From assembly GCA_902702965.1 (NCBI GenBank), contig CACRXP010000663.1, positions 259,119-323,118 on the forward strand: 64,000 nt of DNA, written 5' to 3'. The notes beneath the pieces are model-generated. The model searched no databases, was not told the origin of the DNA, and saw nothing but the letters and a program-made list of their open reading frames with translations. Of the stretch, positions 11,401-22,611 are shown one piece after another (the first letter of the stretch is position 1; each line of letters starts with the position of its first letter). This DNA comes from Spirometra erinaceieuropaei (taxonomy: Eukaryota > Platyhelminthes > Cestoda > Diphyllobothriidea > Diphyllobothriidae). The position numbers and the translations under genes were made by a program.

Positions 11401-14400
11401 TGTGTTGTCGATAGCACTCCACATGAAATTACAGGGTGATCGTCCAGAGCGGTACATACGCCAGACAATTCGATCGTCGCACCCGACAATGTTCACAGAT
11501 AGGTGAAGAAAGCACGATGACTTGTGATCGAATTTGTTTGTAGCGAGAGTAGACTTTTGCAGCATCTATGGCACCCTCTCCTCCTTCCCACCTAATTCCG
11601 GTGTCAAGAAGTTGTCAAGAGGACCGGAGGCGGGGGAGTACGCAGGTGGCTGGCACGGCCGGATCCGCAGCAAGGCGTACCACCACACTCCCTGGTCTCC
11701 AACAAACACTTGATCAGGATTCTGACCGCAAACAACAGCACCGCAATGGGTCAGAAAGATGAGAATGGGAAGGCAGCCATGTTCACAGCCTGCATACCCA
11801 GCGGAAGCGCAAGCGCACCTTCCGGCAGGGAACCAGGTGCTGGAGAACTCTCAGAATATACCAGGCTGCGAGAGTCACGATTTGTTGAGGCAGACGCCCA
11901 CAAACCTTAAGACCCACGGCCCTGCACTAAGTCTTTTAGAATACGGAGGATCAAACAGTATGTCATTAATTTACGCGATCTGTCGTTAAACTTTGTTATC
12001 TATCTTTCGAAATGATATGTCTAGTGTGTCACTGTGTTTGCTGCGGCACATTCCAAAATTGAATTTAAGGATAATCACGTTGCATTGACCAGTGCCGCTA
12101 CAGTGCAGTTCATTTTAAAAACCGAATAGGCATTACGAGCATGTCGGTAGATAATGGGAACCGGTTTACTGGCAAGCAAGTGTAGCAGTAATAACAAGCA
12201 AATACAGAAGGGTTTGTTGGGACCAATAAGTTCCGAAAATGATAGTCATCTACTTCCTGTAGCCTGATGACATGGGTAACGAGTAATTAGCGGAAAGCAA
12301 GCTTAATGTGGCACCGAAATTAATGAGAAAATGGCAAGATCGTATTGATTTTCAGAACGAATTCCAAATGCTCGGGGCGCGTTTCTCGCCATTCCGGTTG
12401 CACATCTACAGTACCCAGTCAACAGTCAGTCGTACGTTCGTTTTACCCCCATATGGGCACGAGTACAACTAGGGGCCGTGTTCAGAATTGTTCAGCAAGT
12501 GAATGCATCTTTGTAGAAACCTAAAGATAGGCTTTGTTCAGGTACAAAATTTGTGGAAGACGAAATTCGCTACAAAATGAGGGTGAAAATATATATTCTT
12601 ATGTATGTTTTCTACAAAATATGTTATAATTGACAAATTGGTCAAGAATGGATGCGGGAAATTCCTACTGCTCGATCAGTCATTGTTACCGAAAATGGCT
12701 ATTGTGGATTGGCAGAAAAAAACTCATTCAAATGTCGATACTTTGGCGTTACCGAAATATCTTGGGATTTTGTTTTGTGCTAGTTGATACTATAAACCCA
12801 CCTAGGTGATTCCTTCTTATCAAAATTGCATTTCAGGATTTTGGTCAAGATTTCATGAGATACTGCCATCGAAGCAATCGTTGATATCCGACTAGTCGTG
12901 TGCAGCGTATGTACATTTTACCGCCCGTCGTTTACTGCAAGCTGACTAACCAGTAAAATGGTAACTTCAATACACACCCCCACTGCGTGCTAACTTCCCC
13001 ATTTTCCTTCCTAAGTTGCGTCTTTAAGTTAGCACTTTATTGATTAGTCAGCCTGCAGTAAACGATGACCTCGCTCTTTTATATTGACTTTCTCTGTGGT
13101 AGTTCAAATCTATGTATATTTCGCATTCGATATCTCTGTTATTCAGCGACTGTTTACAGCCGATAAGCAATCACAAAGTTTATTGGATCCAATAAATTCT
13201 GCTGTGTATGCTTACTTTTAATCATTATTATAAACCAACCTGAATGATAGTATAATCGAAATTGCATTTCAAGACTGCAGTCAAGATTTCAGGACGTACC
13301 GTTGGGAGAGGTAAGCAGACGACACTCTCTATGCATTTTATCATGTGCATTTATTCATGTCAAATAATGAAATGTAGTTATATTTTACAGATATCGGAAT
13401 TAAGTCCTCATTCATATTGTCTAGAGAAAAGCACTAAATCGAAGAGTTCATAGAGGAGTTGAAGCAGACAGAAATAAGAAAACTTCCCATAGCATCCGTC
13501 GAGTTTCTCTTTTTTTATACCCAGCGCATTTTTACAGTCCCCTGCAGTCTTCCTTTAACACAAAGTTGATGTCATTTCCCAACTAGCCAACACTATTTTT
13601 GAAGATCAGGACTGCGGCCGACGGCAAGAGATGTTCCTGGTAACAGAGCCAGTAATCGGAGAACAAACAGTCACCCAAAAACTGATAATGATAAGGGGCT
13701 TAAGGATTCATGTCGAATAATGAAAAGTAGTTATATGTTCCTTATAGTGTAATTAAATCCTCATTCATATTGCCTAAAGAAAAGCACAGAATCGAGGAAG
13801 TCATAGAGGAGGTGAAGTAGATAGAAATGAGAAAACTCCCCGATGCAGTCCTTAAAACAAACGTCAAACACGACCTAAGATCCGCATGCTCGACAACGCA
13901 TAATTTGACAAGACTAACTGCGTGTTTTCACAGAAAAAGCATTTCTTCCTACCTGGATCACGACGCGGCCCAAGCATGCGGGCATACAGATGATGACCAG
14001 ACTGCGTTCCTGCAGTCGCTCAATCTGCGCCCTTCTCTCACTCGACAGTTCTGCACAGTCGGTCAGGTCCCTGTTGAACGGCAGATCGGACAGCTGCGTC
14101 TGCAGTCTCGCGGCCGCCGTGTCTACGAGCGCCTTCAGCTCCCGAAAGGTCACGCGCTGAGGCTCCGCCTCCGCCTCCACGCACTGCGTCCCCCAGCCCA
14201 CAGTCCCCGGCTCCGGCTCTACTCTGATGGTCTGTTGGATGACTGCTGTGGAATCCGCAAAGGCGGGGTCTTCGGCCTGACGTTGATGCACCAGCTCATT
14301 CAGTTTCTCACCCAGCAGAGGGCCGGAGCACACATCCGTCGGTTCCTCAAGCAGCCCAGTGAGTACGCTCCGGCAGGTATCTTGCGGGGAGACCTCTACA

Positions 14401-14483
14401 ATGAAGCCAGATGGCATGGCTAAACAAACGCCTGTGGAGCCATCTGTAGCTCTCATACTTTTGGAGTGGTACATGGACGCCAT
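2220..14483 (-). CDS. Ebony-like NRPS, minus-strand copy (5' part, five exons; C-terminal exons not in window)
   Basis: Single-module NRPS-like enzyme of the Ebony / flatworm NRPS type: it would adenylate an amino acid (beta-alanine in characterised relatives), load it on a carrier thiol and join it to an amine. Five exons (13953-14483, 4758-5733, 4600-4711, 3160-3610, 2220-2492) join in phase 0/1/2/0 to give about 781 residues with no stop. Visible motifs are the phosphate-binding A3 loop, NLYGSTE (A5), FRTGD (A7), GKIDK with the catalytic lysine (A10) and the carrier GGDSMT. The amine-selecting domain that completes the plus-strand paralogue is absent. Its intron there is 2.3 kb, so the missing exons could lie just beyond position 1 or be lost. 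Protein identity to the plus copy is roughly 94-95% over the adenylation exon. The start at 14483 is the first ATG shared by both copies; an upstream non-coding exon is possible. Confidence 0.85.
3160..3610 (-). CDS. NRPS minus copy, exon 4 (A7-A8 hinge and C-terminal subdomain)
   Basis: A 451-nt exon from the TTTCAG acceptor to a CAG/GTAAAC donor (phase 0 out). It encodes FLFRTGDVGFVSPSNG (A7), the CGRCDDTVKVNG hinge (A8) and the small lid subdomain. The first 20 residues before FSS differ strongly from the plus copy, including a length difference, whereas the rest aligns without gaps. This suggests a shifted acceptor or local rearrangement at the exon's 5' edge in one copy. Confidence 0.85.
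3999..4300 (+). repeat. Composite dispersed repeat, with TTC tract (in NRPS intron)
   Basis: Plus-oriented copy within intron 3 of the minus-strand NRPS. It shows the CCGTGTGCTCCGCAGCAAGG head, a TTC-rich expanded tract at about 4119-4160 followed by a C run, then CCGGAGGCGGGAGAGGGCGC. No credible coding sequence. Confidence 0.7.
4600..4711 (-). CDS. NRPS minus copy, exon 3
   Basis: A 112-nt exon separated from exon 2 by a 46-nt intron (4712-4757), the same size as in the other copy. It enters in phase 1 and leaves in phase 2 at an AA/GTAAGT donor. It encodes the LPRGEIGEVYVSG segment, which corresponds to the GEIGEI strand before the A7 motif in Ebony-type adenylation domains. Confidence 0.85.
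4758..5733 (-). CDS. NRPS minus copy, exon 2 (adenylation core)
   Basis: This exon of 976 nt (phase 0 in, phase 1 out) encodes the large adenylation subdomain. Acceptor TTTCAG at 5734-5739 and donor G/GTAGGA at 4757 are clear. Motifs in order: LFTSGSTSPTPKGV (A3, one residue longer than the usual loop), NRLDWQW and the FVDGFTEVFG helix typical of Ebony-type enzymes, and LINLYGSTEVAGDVT (A5). A low-complexity alanine run separates the two halves. The plus copy (37479-38454) is identical in length with about 19 amino-acid changes in 326. Strong antisense reading frames across this exon are shadows caused by its high GC content. Confidence 0.92.
7889..8038 (-). repeat. tRNA-derived SINE, minus orientation
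   Basis: Read on the minus strand, a B-box-like CGCGAGTTCGAGCC is followed by a tail containing GGGTTGGGTATGACTGGCTG and GACGGC, and a terminal block ending in GGCAATGTCATTCTGCC. The same order occurs in the opposite orientation immediately to the right (8069-8227). A tail fragment recurs near 28105-28145. Confidence 0.6.
8069..8227 (+). repeat. tRNA-derived SINE, plus orientation, with tRNA-like head
   Basis: The head (8069-8142) has a D-arm-like TGGCCCAGTGGTTAGAGGC (A box) and a T-arm-like GCGAGTTCGAGCCGC (B box) at tRNA spacing. A possible anticodon loop CTTCTAA would read UCU. Several stems carry mismatches, so it is a SINE head rather than a working tRNA. The tail matches the inverted neighbour, giving a back-to-back SINE pair. 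Confidence 0.6.
9160..9551 (+). mobile_element. Foldback (mariner-like) element, right arm, degraded
   Basis: Matches the right arm of the complete foldback elements at 20521-21515 and 32186-33097: AGTATAAAAT and ATTTTCTTCC blocks, the TTAATTAAGTAGTCATTTTT landmark, and the GAAAACGCATTTCAGAATTT near-terminal block. It ends TTCTG next to TA. The left arm is not recognisable. Confidence 0.6.
10090..10200 (+). pseudogene. Possible LINE ORF2 endonuclease start fragment
   Basis: A short frame reads SLLTLSAWNIHSL, resembling the opening strand of APE-type endonucleases of non-LTR retrotransposons (LTLAAWNVRSL-like). Similarity is lost within 30 residues. Weak; could be chance. Confidence 0.3.
10560..10985 (+). 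repeat. Composite dispersed repeat, long form
   Basis: Carries the head, C/T tract, GACCGGACCCAC block and an extended tail containing GACTGGGCAGCCATGTTCAC and GGCAGGGAACCAGGTGTCGG. The extension is shared with the next copy (11443-11905) and, inverted, with 19790-20245. Confidence 0.65.
11443..11905 (+). repeat. Composite dispersed repeat, long form
   Basis: Second long copy in the same orientation, about 450 bp downstream of the previous one. The head is eroded. The central AGAGGACCGGAGGCGGGGGA block and the extended tail (AGGCAGCCATGTTCACAGCC, then GGCAGGGAACCAGGTGCTGG) are clear. Confidence 0.65.
12520..12860 (+). mobile_element. Foldback element relic (right-arm type)
   Basis: Diverged right-arm sequence (TACAAAATTTGTGG, TTTTCTACAAAATATG, ACCTAGGTGATTCCTTCTTA, ATTGCATTTCAGGATTTTGG). 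Part of it (about 12660-12800) recurs inverted at about 30375-30500 in the paralogous intron, so this insertion predates the NRPS gene duplication. Confidence 0.5.
12900..13215. repeat. Penelope-derived palindrome in NRPS intron 1 (minus copy)
   Basis: Two oppositely oriented fragments of the Penelope-like 3' sequence (compare 22612-23011 and 23339-23738) lie almost back to back: TTTACTGCAAGCTGACTAAC at about 12930 and its inverse near 13035-13065. The long right fragment ends in AATAAATTCTGCTGTGTATG. The matching palindrome at 29940-30345 occupies the equivalent intron position of the plus-strand gene. Confidence 0.55.
13953..14483 (-). CDS. NRPS minus copy, exon 1 (N-terminal region)
   Basis: Encodes 177 residues from the shared ATG to VVIQ, ending at a CAG/GTAGG donor in phase 0. 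The second half carries the LTFREL-like alpha-helical start of an adenylation domain (here VTFRELKALV) and the ICMPAC strand, matching the usual opening of the A domain. The first 60 residues are not recognisable. The plus-copy exon 28985-29515 has the same 531-nt length with scattered substitutions and no indel. A possible 3' splice site (CGCAG) about 45 nt upstream of the ATG is conserved in position in the other copy, so the coding exon may begin earlier. Confidence 0.85.
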
Positions 14484-17329
14484 TTCCGAGCAATTCTTCC
14501 AATAGTCCTCCGACAGACTGACATATCTTCTGCGACTTATTTGATAGGTTTTTTTAAATAATTAAGATGTTAAGTATTTTTTTCCATTTTTTCCCAAAGT
14601 ATGCAAGGCACTGCTCGTGGAAAAGAACGTTTTAACAACATCTCTTTGACATCGCATATTGATCGGCTGAAGGAATATGTGTTTTGTGCGGAATCTGAGT
14701 GTAAAGACACTTCGTAGAGAAAACACATTTGTTTCAAATATTTCTTTAGCTGATCGTCCGAGAGCAACTAGCCTACATGAACTAGTTGTTCATTTGAGAC
14801 TGTACTTTAGAGGGTGGTTGAAAATTTGCCTCCGAGTAGAACAGTTAATTCAAAATGGGTGGGAAGCGTTTCTTTTATTGACTGAGTACTTTTTAATTAG
14901 ACACTCAATAAAAATGCAAAGATCCCAGCAGAATGGCCACTTTCTGACGCATAGTTGGTCAATTTTCGCAGTTATGCGATTAAGTTGCCACGCTTTCACC
15001 TGGACTGCGTATTCCTGTAAACAAATAGGAGTTAGCAGTAGAATTGTGAAAAATGCTTTATGATCTTGCCAAAGGAGCGACTCAGTGCGGGATAACTCAG
15101 CAATCTTTTAAACCTAAACTTACTGTCAAACACAAAATTTTCGAAACTTAAAAGTGCTTGGCCTTCCGACAGTAAAGCAGCGACTTGGAGTGGTTAATTT
15201 ATTACCAGGAGGTATGCAATAAAGCAACCGGTAGCTTTTATTTAGGAAGATTCTGAGGGCATCAAGTTTAAAGGAAAGTCCGCCCTAATCCCTTAACTGT
15301 GGATGTAGTAAGGAACTTCCTAAAATAAAGTTTATTCCTTCTGTCTAGCTCCACTTTCTTATTTATAGCTCTTTTCTCTCAGGCCATGCGGAACTTGTTG
15401 CCAAGGCGTTCGCAGACTCGGGACACATGTCCGAGCCAACGAGCGCAGGTTGTCTGTATGTTGGGGTGAGTGCCCACACCTTCGAGTTTGACTTCACAGG
15501 CGCCAGGGTAATTGCCCATACCGGGAGCAGGGCAATAGTAGAGCTGAATGAAACCTGAGTCCCTGATGAGCACTTAGTCAATCGATGTATCGACCTGGCT
15601 CCGGCGTACAGAGCCTTGCGCAGTCACCTCCAGACGTGTGGCACTGGACGGCCATTAGCTGATGACCATATAACCGTCCGTCTTCCTGCTGCTCCTGTCA
15701 GCTTTGACGACCGACTATCGTAGGAGTTTTAAATCTCAAAAAAGCAGACATATGGTTCCGGTACTTAATCCGTCGCCATATTTCTTACTCGTGCACATGC
15801 ATGGGCGAACATTCTTCCCCATTCGAGAAGCTTTTCATTTTATGAGGCACTTACGGTCTTGGTGCTCTGATCAGAAGATCGTGTAGAAAGTGGTTTTATC
15901 GCCTTTTAAATGCTTACCCGGAGGCCTATCAAATGTTTAAATTTTTTACAACAGTTTTGATTTACGAGGAGGGACATAGGGAGAGAAGGTAGAAAATGAG
16001 GTGGTTTGTTATTCCTTATGAAAACTCAAGAAACTTTACAAGGGAGGCACACCATGCTCGTTCGAAGTTGGAATGGTGTCGTCTACGGGCATTTATTTTC
16101 TACTCCCATTGTGTATGATAAATGCGGAGCAAGTTCTCATTCAAACATACTAGATCATTCATTCACACCAGGTTTGAATAAAAAAGTATTTCAATCCCTT
16201 CCACATCTACAGGGACATGAATTTCAGAGCAAACAGGTATGCTGCCGATAACAGTTGTAAAATTACCTTTATGCCAAAGATCTCAAGTGTGTGGAAGAGG
16301 AGAACATTCTCAGGTTACATTTACTGTTTAATTTACTCAAGTGCAACCCCGAAGATACACACGCTGACAAGTGTTCACGGTGACTTGCTTAACGAAGAAA
16401 GGTAACTTCGTAAGTACGGCTGGAAGAAAGCCGTCCCAAAACTCTCGAAGCAATCCACGACCCCCAGGTGACTTTGCATAGAGCAATTCCCTTGTGGATA
16501 AGGTATAAGGTCTTTTACTTCACTTAATTAGATGTGTTTGATTCTTAGAACAATTAGTTTCACTGAGGTTGTCATTATTTAAGCTCACCGCAGCTAGCGG
16601 TTTTTACCAACAGTGAACGACGTTGTGATTGTGGGAAATTACCCCTGAAAAAGGGGTCTCTACAGCAGTTATCGTTAAGTATTTTTCGAGGAAAACTAAG
16701 GCTTGTTTGAAGCTCATGTAGATGCTTACGGGTGCATTTTGGTATGAATGAGCAAACGTAAATCGTGAATTAGTCGTCTTTAGTATCGTAAAAAACGGCT
16801 CAAGTTGACGACGAAGAATGATGGAAAGAAAACATCACTGAGACCACTTTTAGAAAGTAAACCACCGTGGCATCGGAAGTCCTTTGAAGAACTTGGACAT
16901 AAATTGGATGTGAAAAAGGAATAAAACGACGACCTTGGAAGTCAGCGTCAAAAATTCCCAAAGATACCATTTGAGTTCGAATTGTATTCTTGTGATACCC
17001 AGATGCTTAAGATTGAGACCCAATGCACAACAGGATGAGAACGTTCCGCGACCTGATCGGCGAGGGCCCCATTATTTTCTAATTGTGGGACTTTCAAATA
17101 CCGTGAAATGGCCGTTCCTAACTCGTCATGTCTTTGCAATTACCAATGTGGCCCGTGAAGTTAACAATATGGATCAAATCCACTGCTTAATTTTATGAAC
17201 ACTATATGATCCCCCTTTAGTACCGTAAAGAAACGTGGGATTTTCCGTACGCGTAAAATATACGGTTTGTAGTTTTGAAACCCTGAATCCAAGTGTGACG
17301 GTAGAGCAAGTTCAAAATTATTCGATAGT

Positions 17330-17703
17330 TAGAAAAGGTTTTTTAAAACCGAATGATGTTCCTCCTTCGAGTATAAAATTGGAAGCAGACGTAATTTTCT
17401 ACCGAATGAAGAAAGAATGAATATTTTCATGCATGTTTTCTATGAAATATAATTGGACTTTTAGGGGCATCAAAAATTAATGAAAAAATTTCATGCTAAT
17501 TAAGTAGTCATTTTTTACAGAGTGTAGTTTATGCATGCGGCTGGGAGGAATTTCATTCGAAAGCCCGCATCCTGCGGTAACTGGATTATTATAGATTTAT
17601 ATTTCCAGCTGACTAGTTTTAGAACCCTACTTAATAAACTTTTTCGAAACGAAAACGCATTTCGGAATTTCTGTTGACATTTCATGAGTTAGCCCACCTA
17701 CTG
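17330..17703 (+). mobile_element. Foldback (mariner-like) element, right arm
   Basis: Right-arm landmarks in order: GAGTATAAAATTGGAAGCAG, ATTTTCTACC, GCTAATTAAGTAGTCATTTT, GAAAACGCATTTCGGAATTT, ending CTACTG followed by TA, the expected mariner-type target dinucleotide. Confidence 0.6.
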
Positions 17704-18397
17704 TACTTCATCGTCTGTAGGACGTTACTTCACCTGCATCTGACAATTCATGAGAAAACTGTCCTGTGTTTCACCCCACAAGTTTACAGCGTGAGTGAGA
17801 AGTGTGCTTCTAGCCATTCAGCGTACGGGTATTCGAAAAAAACAACAAAGCACCAGTACTACTTAACAAACTGACGAACAAACAGATAGATAAATTGCGT
17901 GGACTAAGTCAGACGCACACACCAATCAACTCACCTTTTCCCTCCATACTGTTCGGCACGATGGAGAAGAAGGCCGTCAACCTACTGTGCGGACCTGGTT
18001 GGCCTATTTATGCAGCTAATCCAGTGCGTTGTAGTATGCATGTCCTCTTAGCCGCCGCAAATCCGAGCAGGTGTCATGTGGAGACCTAGTACTTGTAGTT
18101 TTCCTACACTCTGTTTACGTCTTGCTCTCTCGCCTGCTCGCTAACTGAATCAAAACACGTGCTTTTCCTCTGGCGCCATCACAAATTTTGTGTACCTAGC
18201 CATCTGACACCGGACGTGGTGAGTTCTGTCGCTCTGTAAATGTGTGCTGTAGCGGCGGAGTACATCCGGCGGACAGGGCGTAGCGGCATCCCTAAAATTG
18301 GCCGCGCGATAAATGCGCTGCCACGACAAGAGGGGGGGAGGATAGATCGAAGTCTGGCAGGTGTTGTCGGGAGTGTGCGACCATAAAAATGACAAAA

Positions 18398-18755
18398 TTG
18401 GGGGGGGGGTGCGGTGGCAGACCTGGTTGTCAACTCACGCTACACCAATTGGGATCTCTGCCGCTCCCTCCACTGTTACTATTGGCCAAAATCTTGGTCA
18501 AGTGTTTGTTGTGGACCAGGAGGTGTGATGGTACGCTTAGGTGCGGGTTTTCGCCGTACCAGCCATCTGCGACATCTCGCACCTACGGTCTTCTTGACTC
18601 TGTCTTCACATGAGACCCAGGTGAGGGAGGAGGAGGATGAAGTGCGATAGATCCTGCGCAAGTCCACTATCATTGTGAAAAAAGGCCGTATTTTCTCTCA
18701 ATCTGCTGTGGAGCACATAGTGGACATCATCAAGACTGACGGCCAAACTGTCGCC
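18398..18755 (-). repeat. Composite dispersed repeat, minus orientation
   Basis: Begins GGGGGTGCGGTGGCAGACC on the plus strand, has CCAAAATCTTGGTCAAGTGT and GTGGACCAGGAGGTGTGATG, then a GGAGGAGGAGGATGAAG tract and CGCAAGTCCACTATCA, ending at the GCACATAGTGGACATCATC end. Same structure as the copies at 770 and 62228. Confidence 0.65.
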
Positions 18756-19789
18756 TGACGTGATAGTTGGCAGGTAAAATACGATGGCTGCCGTGCAGTT
18801 TCAAACTGTACTTAAGGTGGACGGTGAAAGTCGACATCTAGCAAAAACACACCTTTTGACGTCGAGTCAGAAAAAAAAACCTTTTTTTATCTGGACAGCC
18901 GAGAAACTCCACGACCTGCCTGTCGATGCTCGTTGATGCGGTAAGTAGCCAAACCACAACTCATTTAGTCACAATTGTATGTCACTTGTTCTTGTTAGTT
19001 TGCTTTGAGGGCGTTCTGGGACTCACTGCCGAAAAGGTATGTAATACGAAAAAGGGCTCTCGAGAACTGGGCGTTTATTGACCTGAAGTCTCCAAAGCAA
19101 GCAAGCAAGCCAGCCAGCCAGCCCCAACTGTTGGAGGCAAGGCCGACGCGGAACGCCACAGTGTTTCACCGCGTTCACAGGTCTTTGGGCTGGTTGCAGG
19201 TTGAACATCCTTCGTGCGGCTGTGACCTTGAGTGACACACCCGTCGAAACCCGTAGCGTGAGGTTCGGGGGTGGTGAGGTAACATGGAACCGCTGGTGTC
19301 CGGAATGCACGCATCGTGTGTAAACAAAAATCATTGCCGCCTTTTATTCAAAGCACGCGCCTGACAGCACACATTCACGTGTTCTTACCCATCTCGGACA
19401 CCACGTTATATTTGGCGAAATTCAAACGACCAGTTATGTTAGTCAATTCGACTTTGGCGTAATGGTTGCGGACCGAACATCATGCTGTCGGAAGGGCCCA
19501 CATGCTTTAGCCTTTAACAAATGAACTGTGGCCTTTGACCTCCCCACTTATCATATTGACAGTCTAACCCTATTAGGCGCAGAATGTCGTTGAGGATTAA
19601 AGTTACCAAGAAGAAAAACGAATGGATGAGGAATGCCAAAAGAGTTTTCGAGACAATGAATCAGGAAGAGTAATCTGTAGTAAAGGTTTTACAAGGCTGG
19701 TAATGAACTGAAGGGTGTTTTAGACTATTTAGATAATTCCCTTGACGTAATTGTAATAGCCAGTAAATAAGTGATCTTGATGTCCAAAG

Positions 19790-20245
19790 GTCCGAAAGCG
19801 TGTGCTATGTCAGCATCAACAAACCACGGCCCTCGCAGCCTGGTATGCGCTGGTAGTTTCCTGACACTTGGTTCCCTGGCGTTAGATGCACTCGTGCTCC
19901 CGCTGGGTATACAGGTGGTGGGCATGGCTGCGCAGTCATCATCCTCGTCCTTCTGGTCCCTTTTGGAGTGTTGTTAACGGAAAATTTCTGGTCGAGTGTA
20001 CGCTGTGGACCAAGGGGAGCGGTGGCACGCCTAGGTGCAGGCCCGGCTGCGCCAGTCACCTGCGCCCTCCTCCACCCTCGGTCTTCTTGGCTCCGTCCTG
20101 ACGCCGGGCCCAGGTAGGAAGTAGGGAAGCGAGAGTGCGGTAGATGCTGCGCAAGTCTACTATCACTAATAAACTAATTCAGGAGCAAGTCGCCGTGCCC
20201 GCCGCATCTTGTTATGTGGCACACGGTGTACATCGTCGGAATAGA
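19790..20245 (-). repeat. Composite dispersed repeat, long form, minus orientation
   Basis: Contains, inverted, the extended tail found at 10560-11905 (GGCATGGCTGCGCAGTCATC; TGGTTCCCTGGCG-like block) followed by the core with CGTCTTCTTGG-like and GCGCAAGTCTACTATCAC landmarks. Confidence 0.65.
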
Positions 20246-20417
20246 CGGTCGAAATATCAAGTGATCTTGGTAATCGTGTGGTGAATTCTAGACTTGTTGA
20301 TTGCGGAATCTTGTTTACGCAGTCATCTGACTGTGCTAGAATTGTTGGATTCCTTACGTTGCAGTGGGCGGGGCGGGTAACTTTACCCAAACGTGATTAA
20401 ATTCACGGTCCCCGAAG

Positions 20418-20503
20418 GGTCCTCGTAGCTCAGGAGGTTAGAGCCCTGGCTGCACCCAAGCCTTGCCCCAACAGCCGTGGGTTCAAATCTCACCGGGGCT
20501 GCC
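20418..20503 (+). tRNA. tRNA-like unit with enlarged anticodon loop (SINE head or tRNA pseudogene)
   Basis: A good A box in a D arm (GTAGCTCAGGAGGTTAGAGC, stem GCTC/GAGC) and a good B box in a T arm (GTGGGTTCAAATCTCAC, five pairs) are present. A five-pair GGCTG/CAGCC stem encloses 19 bases where an anticodon loop has 7, which would fit a 12-base intron or an insertion. The acceptor stem pairs poorly. It ends 17 bases before a foldback element. An internal Pol III promoter seems likely; a functional tRNA does not. Confidence 0.45.
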
Positions 20504-20520
20504 GATAGTTTTGTAACATA

Positions 20521-21515
20521 CAATTCGTGACCGATGGCATGAAATGTTGGCCGAAATTCTGGACTGCGTTTTCGATTAGGAAGGATTATTTAGGTGGGGT
20601 TGTAATAATGATTAGCATGAAGCATAACCCTATGACATTTCGGACTCGCCAGGATCTCGGCTTTTGAATGCACTTCTTTTTGACCTTCTACAAAAACCAC
20701 CCTCAGTGAAAAAAATGACTACTTAAGTAGCGTGCATTTTTCACGTTGACTTTCGAAGGTCTTATAAATTCAAATGTGTTTTATAGAAAACATGCACAAA
20801 ATATGCATTCTTTTATTCATTTGGTAGAAAATCACATTGTCTTCATATTAAATACCTGAAGAAAGTGTATGTTTAGGTTTTAAAAAGTTTCCCAATTCCC
20901 AAATAATTTTGAGCCCGATCTGCCATCGCATTAACATTTAACGATTTAAGTATGCAAGGTGCATGCCTTCCGCGTAGGGAAGATCACATATTCCTCTATG
21001 CCTTTAATAAGATATCATATAGAGTTCATGATATCCTGAAATGGACTTGGACTCTGTTGCATATCTCATGAGGAGCATTGGTAAACGAACATGTGCGATG
21101 CTGTATGTATGGACATCACACGGTCTTAAAAATCTTATAATTAAAAACCTTTTTTAAACCCCAAATACACACTTTCTTCGGGTATTAACTATGAAGACAA
21201 TGTGGTTTTCTACCAACTAAGTGAAAGAAAACATATTTTTGTGCATTTTTTCTATAAAATATATTCGGATTTATAAGACCACAGAAAATCAGTGCGAAAA
21301 AGGCATGCTACTTAAGCAGCCATTTTTTGCCAAGTGCGGTTGCTGAAGGAGGTCAAAAAGAAGTGCAATCAAGAGCCGACATCCTGAGAAGTCCGATATA
21401 CTATAGGATTATGCTGCAAGATATTCAGTACTACAACCTCATCTAAGTAATCTTTCTTAATCGAAAACGCATTTCAGAATTTCAGTCAACATTTCATGAG
21501 ATTGGTCACGCACTG
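20521..21515. mobile_element. Foldback mariner-like MITE A (long terminal inverted repeats)
   Basis: Arms of about 370 bp (20521-20890 and about 21140-21515) are inverted copies of each other. The left arm begins CAATTCGTGACCGATGG after TA, and the right ends TTGGTCACGCACTG. Landmarks are the CTACTTAAGTAG palindrome and GAAAACGCATTTCAGAATTT. The roughly 240-bp centre has no ORF and is related, in opposite orientation, to the centre of the copy at 32186-33097. No transposase is encoded, so the element is non-autonomous. Confidence 0.7.
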
Positions 21516-21744
21516 TGGTCAGAAGAATTATGCCTTATTGGAAGTTGATGTTCGGCAACACGTGAATTGCAAAGCGCCGGTCGAACATTTCTCGCAGGTG
21601 GCATACTTTTACTACGGTAAATGGCAATAAACAGTGGTTCCTTCAGCCTTTTTGGGAAGATGGAATGAGTTAACATTCGTTTTAACTCATTGTTTTCTAA
21701 GCTGCTCTTCTGATCGGAGACGTCAGAAGGATGTCAGAAAAAGC

Positions 21745-22110
21745 GCAACCGCTCCCTTTCAGGAAATCCTACCCGAAATTCTGAAATTTATTTTTGATCA
21801 GACTGGAGCGCTTAGGAGAGTTTATAAAAATGATTACCATACAATACAATTCCTGTATATTTCAGCCACACCAAGATGGCCGCTTCCTTCCGACCGCCGG
21901 CAAAATGCACAGTCAGTCAAAAATGACTACTTAACTAGTATCAATTTTTCCAATGACTTTCTATTCCGAGTATTATTTTACAATATATATTCGATGGAAA
22001 ACAATCATGAAAATATTCCTTCTTATCCCCGCTTGTAACATAGTTGGCTTGAGAAAAGGTTGTCTTTAGATGTTAAAAAACTTTGAACCAGACCCGCAGT
22101 TGTGCCTAGG
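21745..22110 (-). mobile_element. Foldback element, left-arm fragment
   Basis: Left-arm sequence in diverged form: CCCGAAATTCTGAAATTTA near 21772, a GTCAAAAATGACTACTTAAC block near 21915 and ATTCGATGGAAAACAATCAT near 21990. It starts about 230 bp downstream of MITE A. No partner arm is clear. Confidence 0.45.
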
Positions 22111-22611
22111 TCTAGAGTTTGAGGTAAATCATGTGTTTCTCTTTCCATTTAAGAAGAATTCATATAGGGCTTACATGATCTTGCAATGAATGTGGACCAA
22201 GTCGATTATTTCATAAGCGTGTTTAGTAAACGGAAGAAATTCGAAGGTATAATTTGGCAACACTAGGGTGTAGGATTCCCGAGTAGATGGCAACTCCAAA
22301 AATATACCTAGAACTCAGTATGACAGCTCCCTTTGGTTGACATTTCCTTGTCTTCCGGGCCAAATGAAAACTTACCAGCAGCACTTTATTCAAAGCCTGC
22401 TATTTTTTGAAAATTTGCTTTTCGATTATTCTTTAACTATCGCGCTCACTTTCTTTGCCAAAAGACGACATATGACGAGACTTTCTATGTCTTCTTGCGC
22501 TCCGTCTTCTGTGTTGCCCCACGCGTAATACCCCCTCTACCACCATTCATTGTATGACACAGTCCGCAGGCTACTTCGACTTAAACTTGAAGGAATATTT
22601 CTCCGGAATGA

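Larger units (their letters stand above)
5734..13952. other. Intron 1 of minus-strand NRPS (8.2 kb) with repeat relics
   Basis: Non-coding stretch between NRPS exons 1 and 2. It holds a tRNA-derived SINE inverted pair (7889-8227), foldback-element arms (9160-9551, 12520-12860), two composite repeats (10560-11905), a Penelope-derived palindrome (12900-13215) and a possible LINE endonuclease scrap near 10100. The rest, including 5900-6900, shows only low-complexity or unrecognised DNA with no supported gene. Confidence 0.7.
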
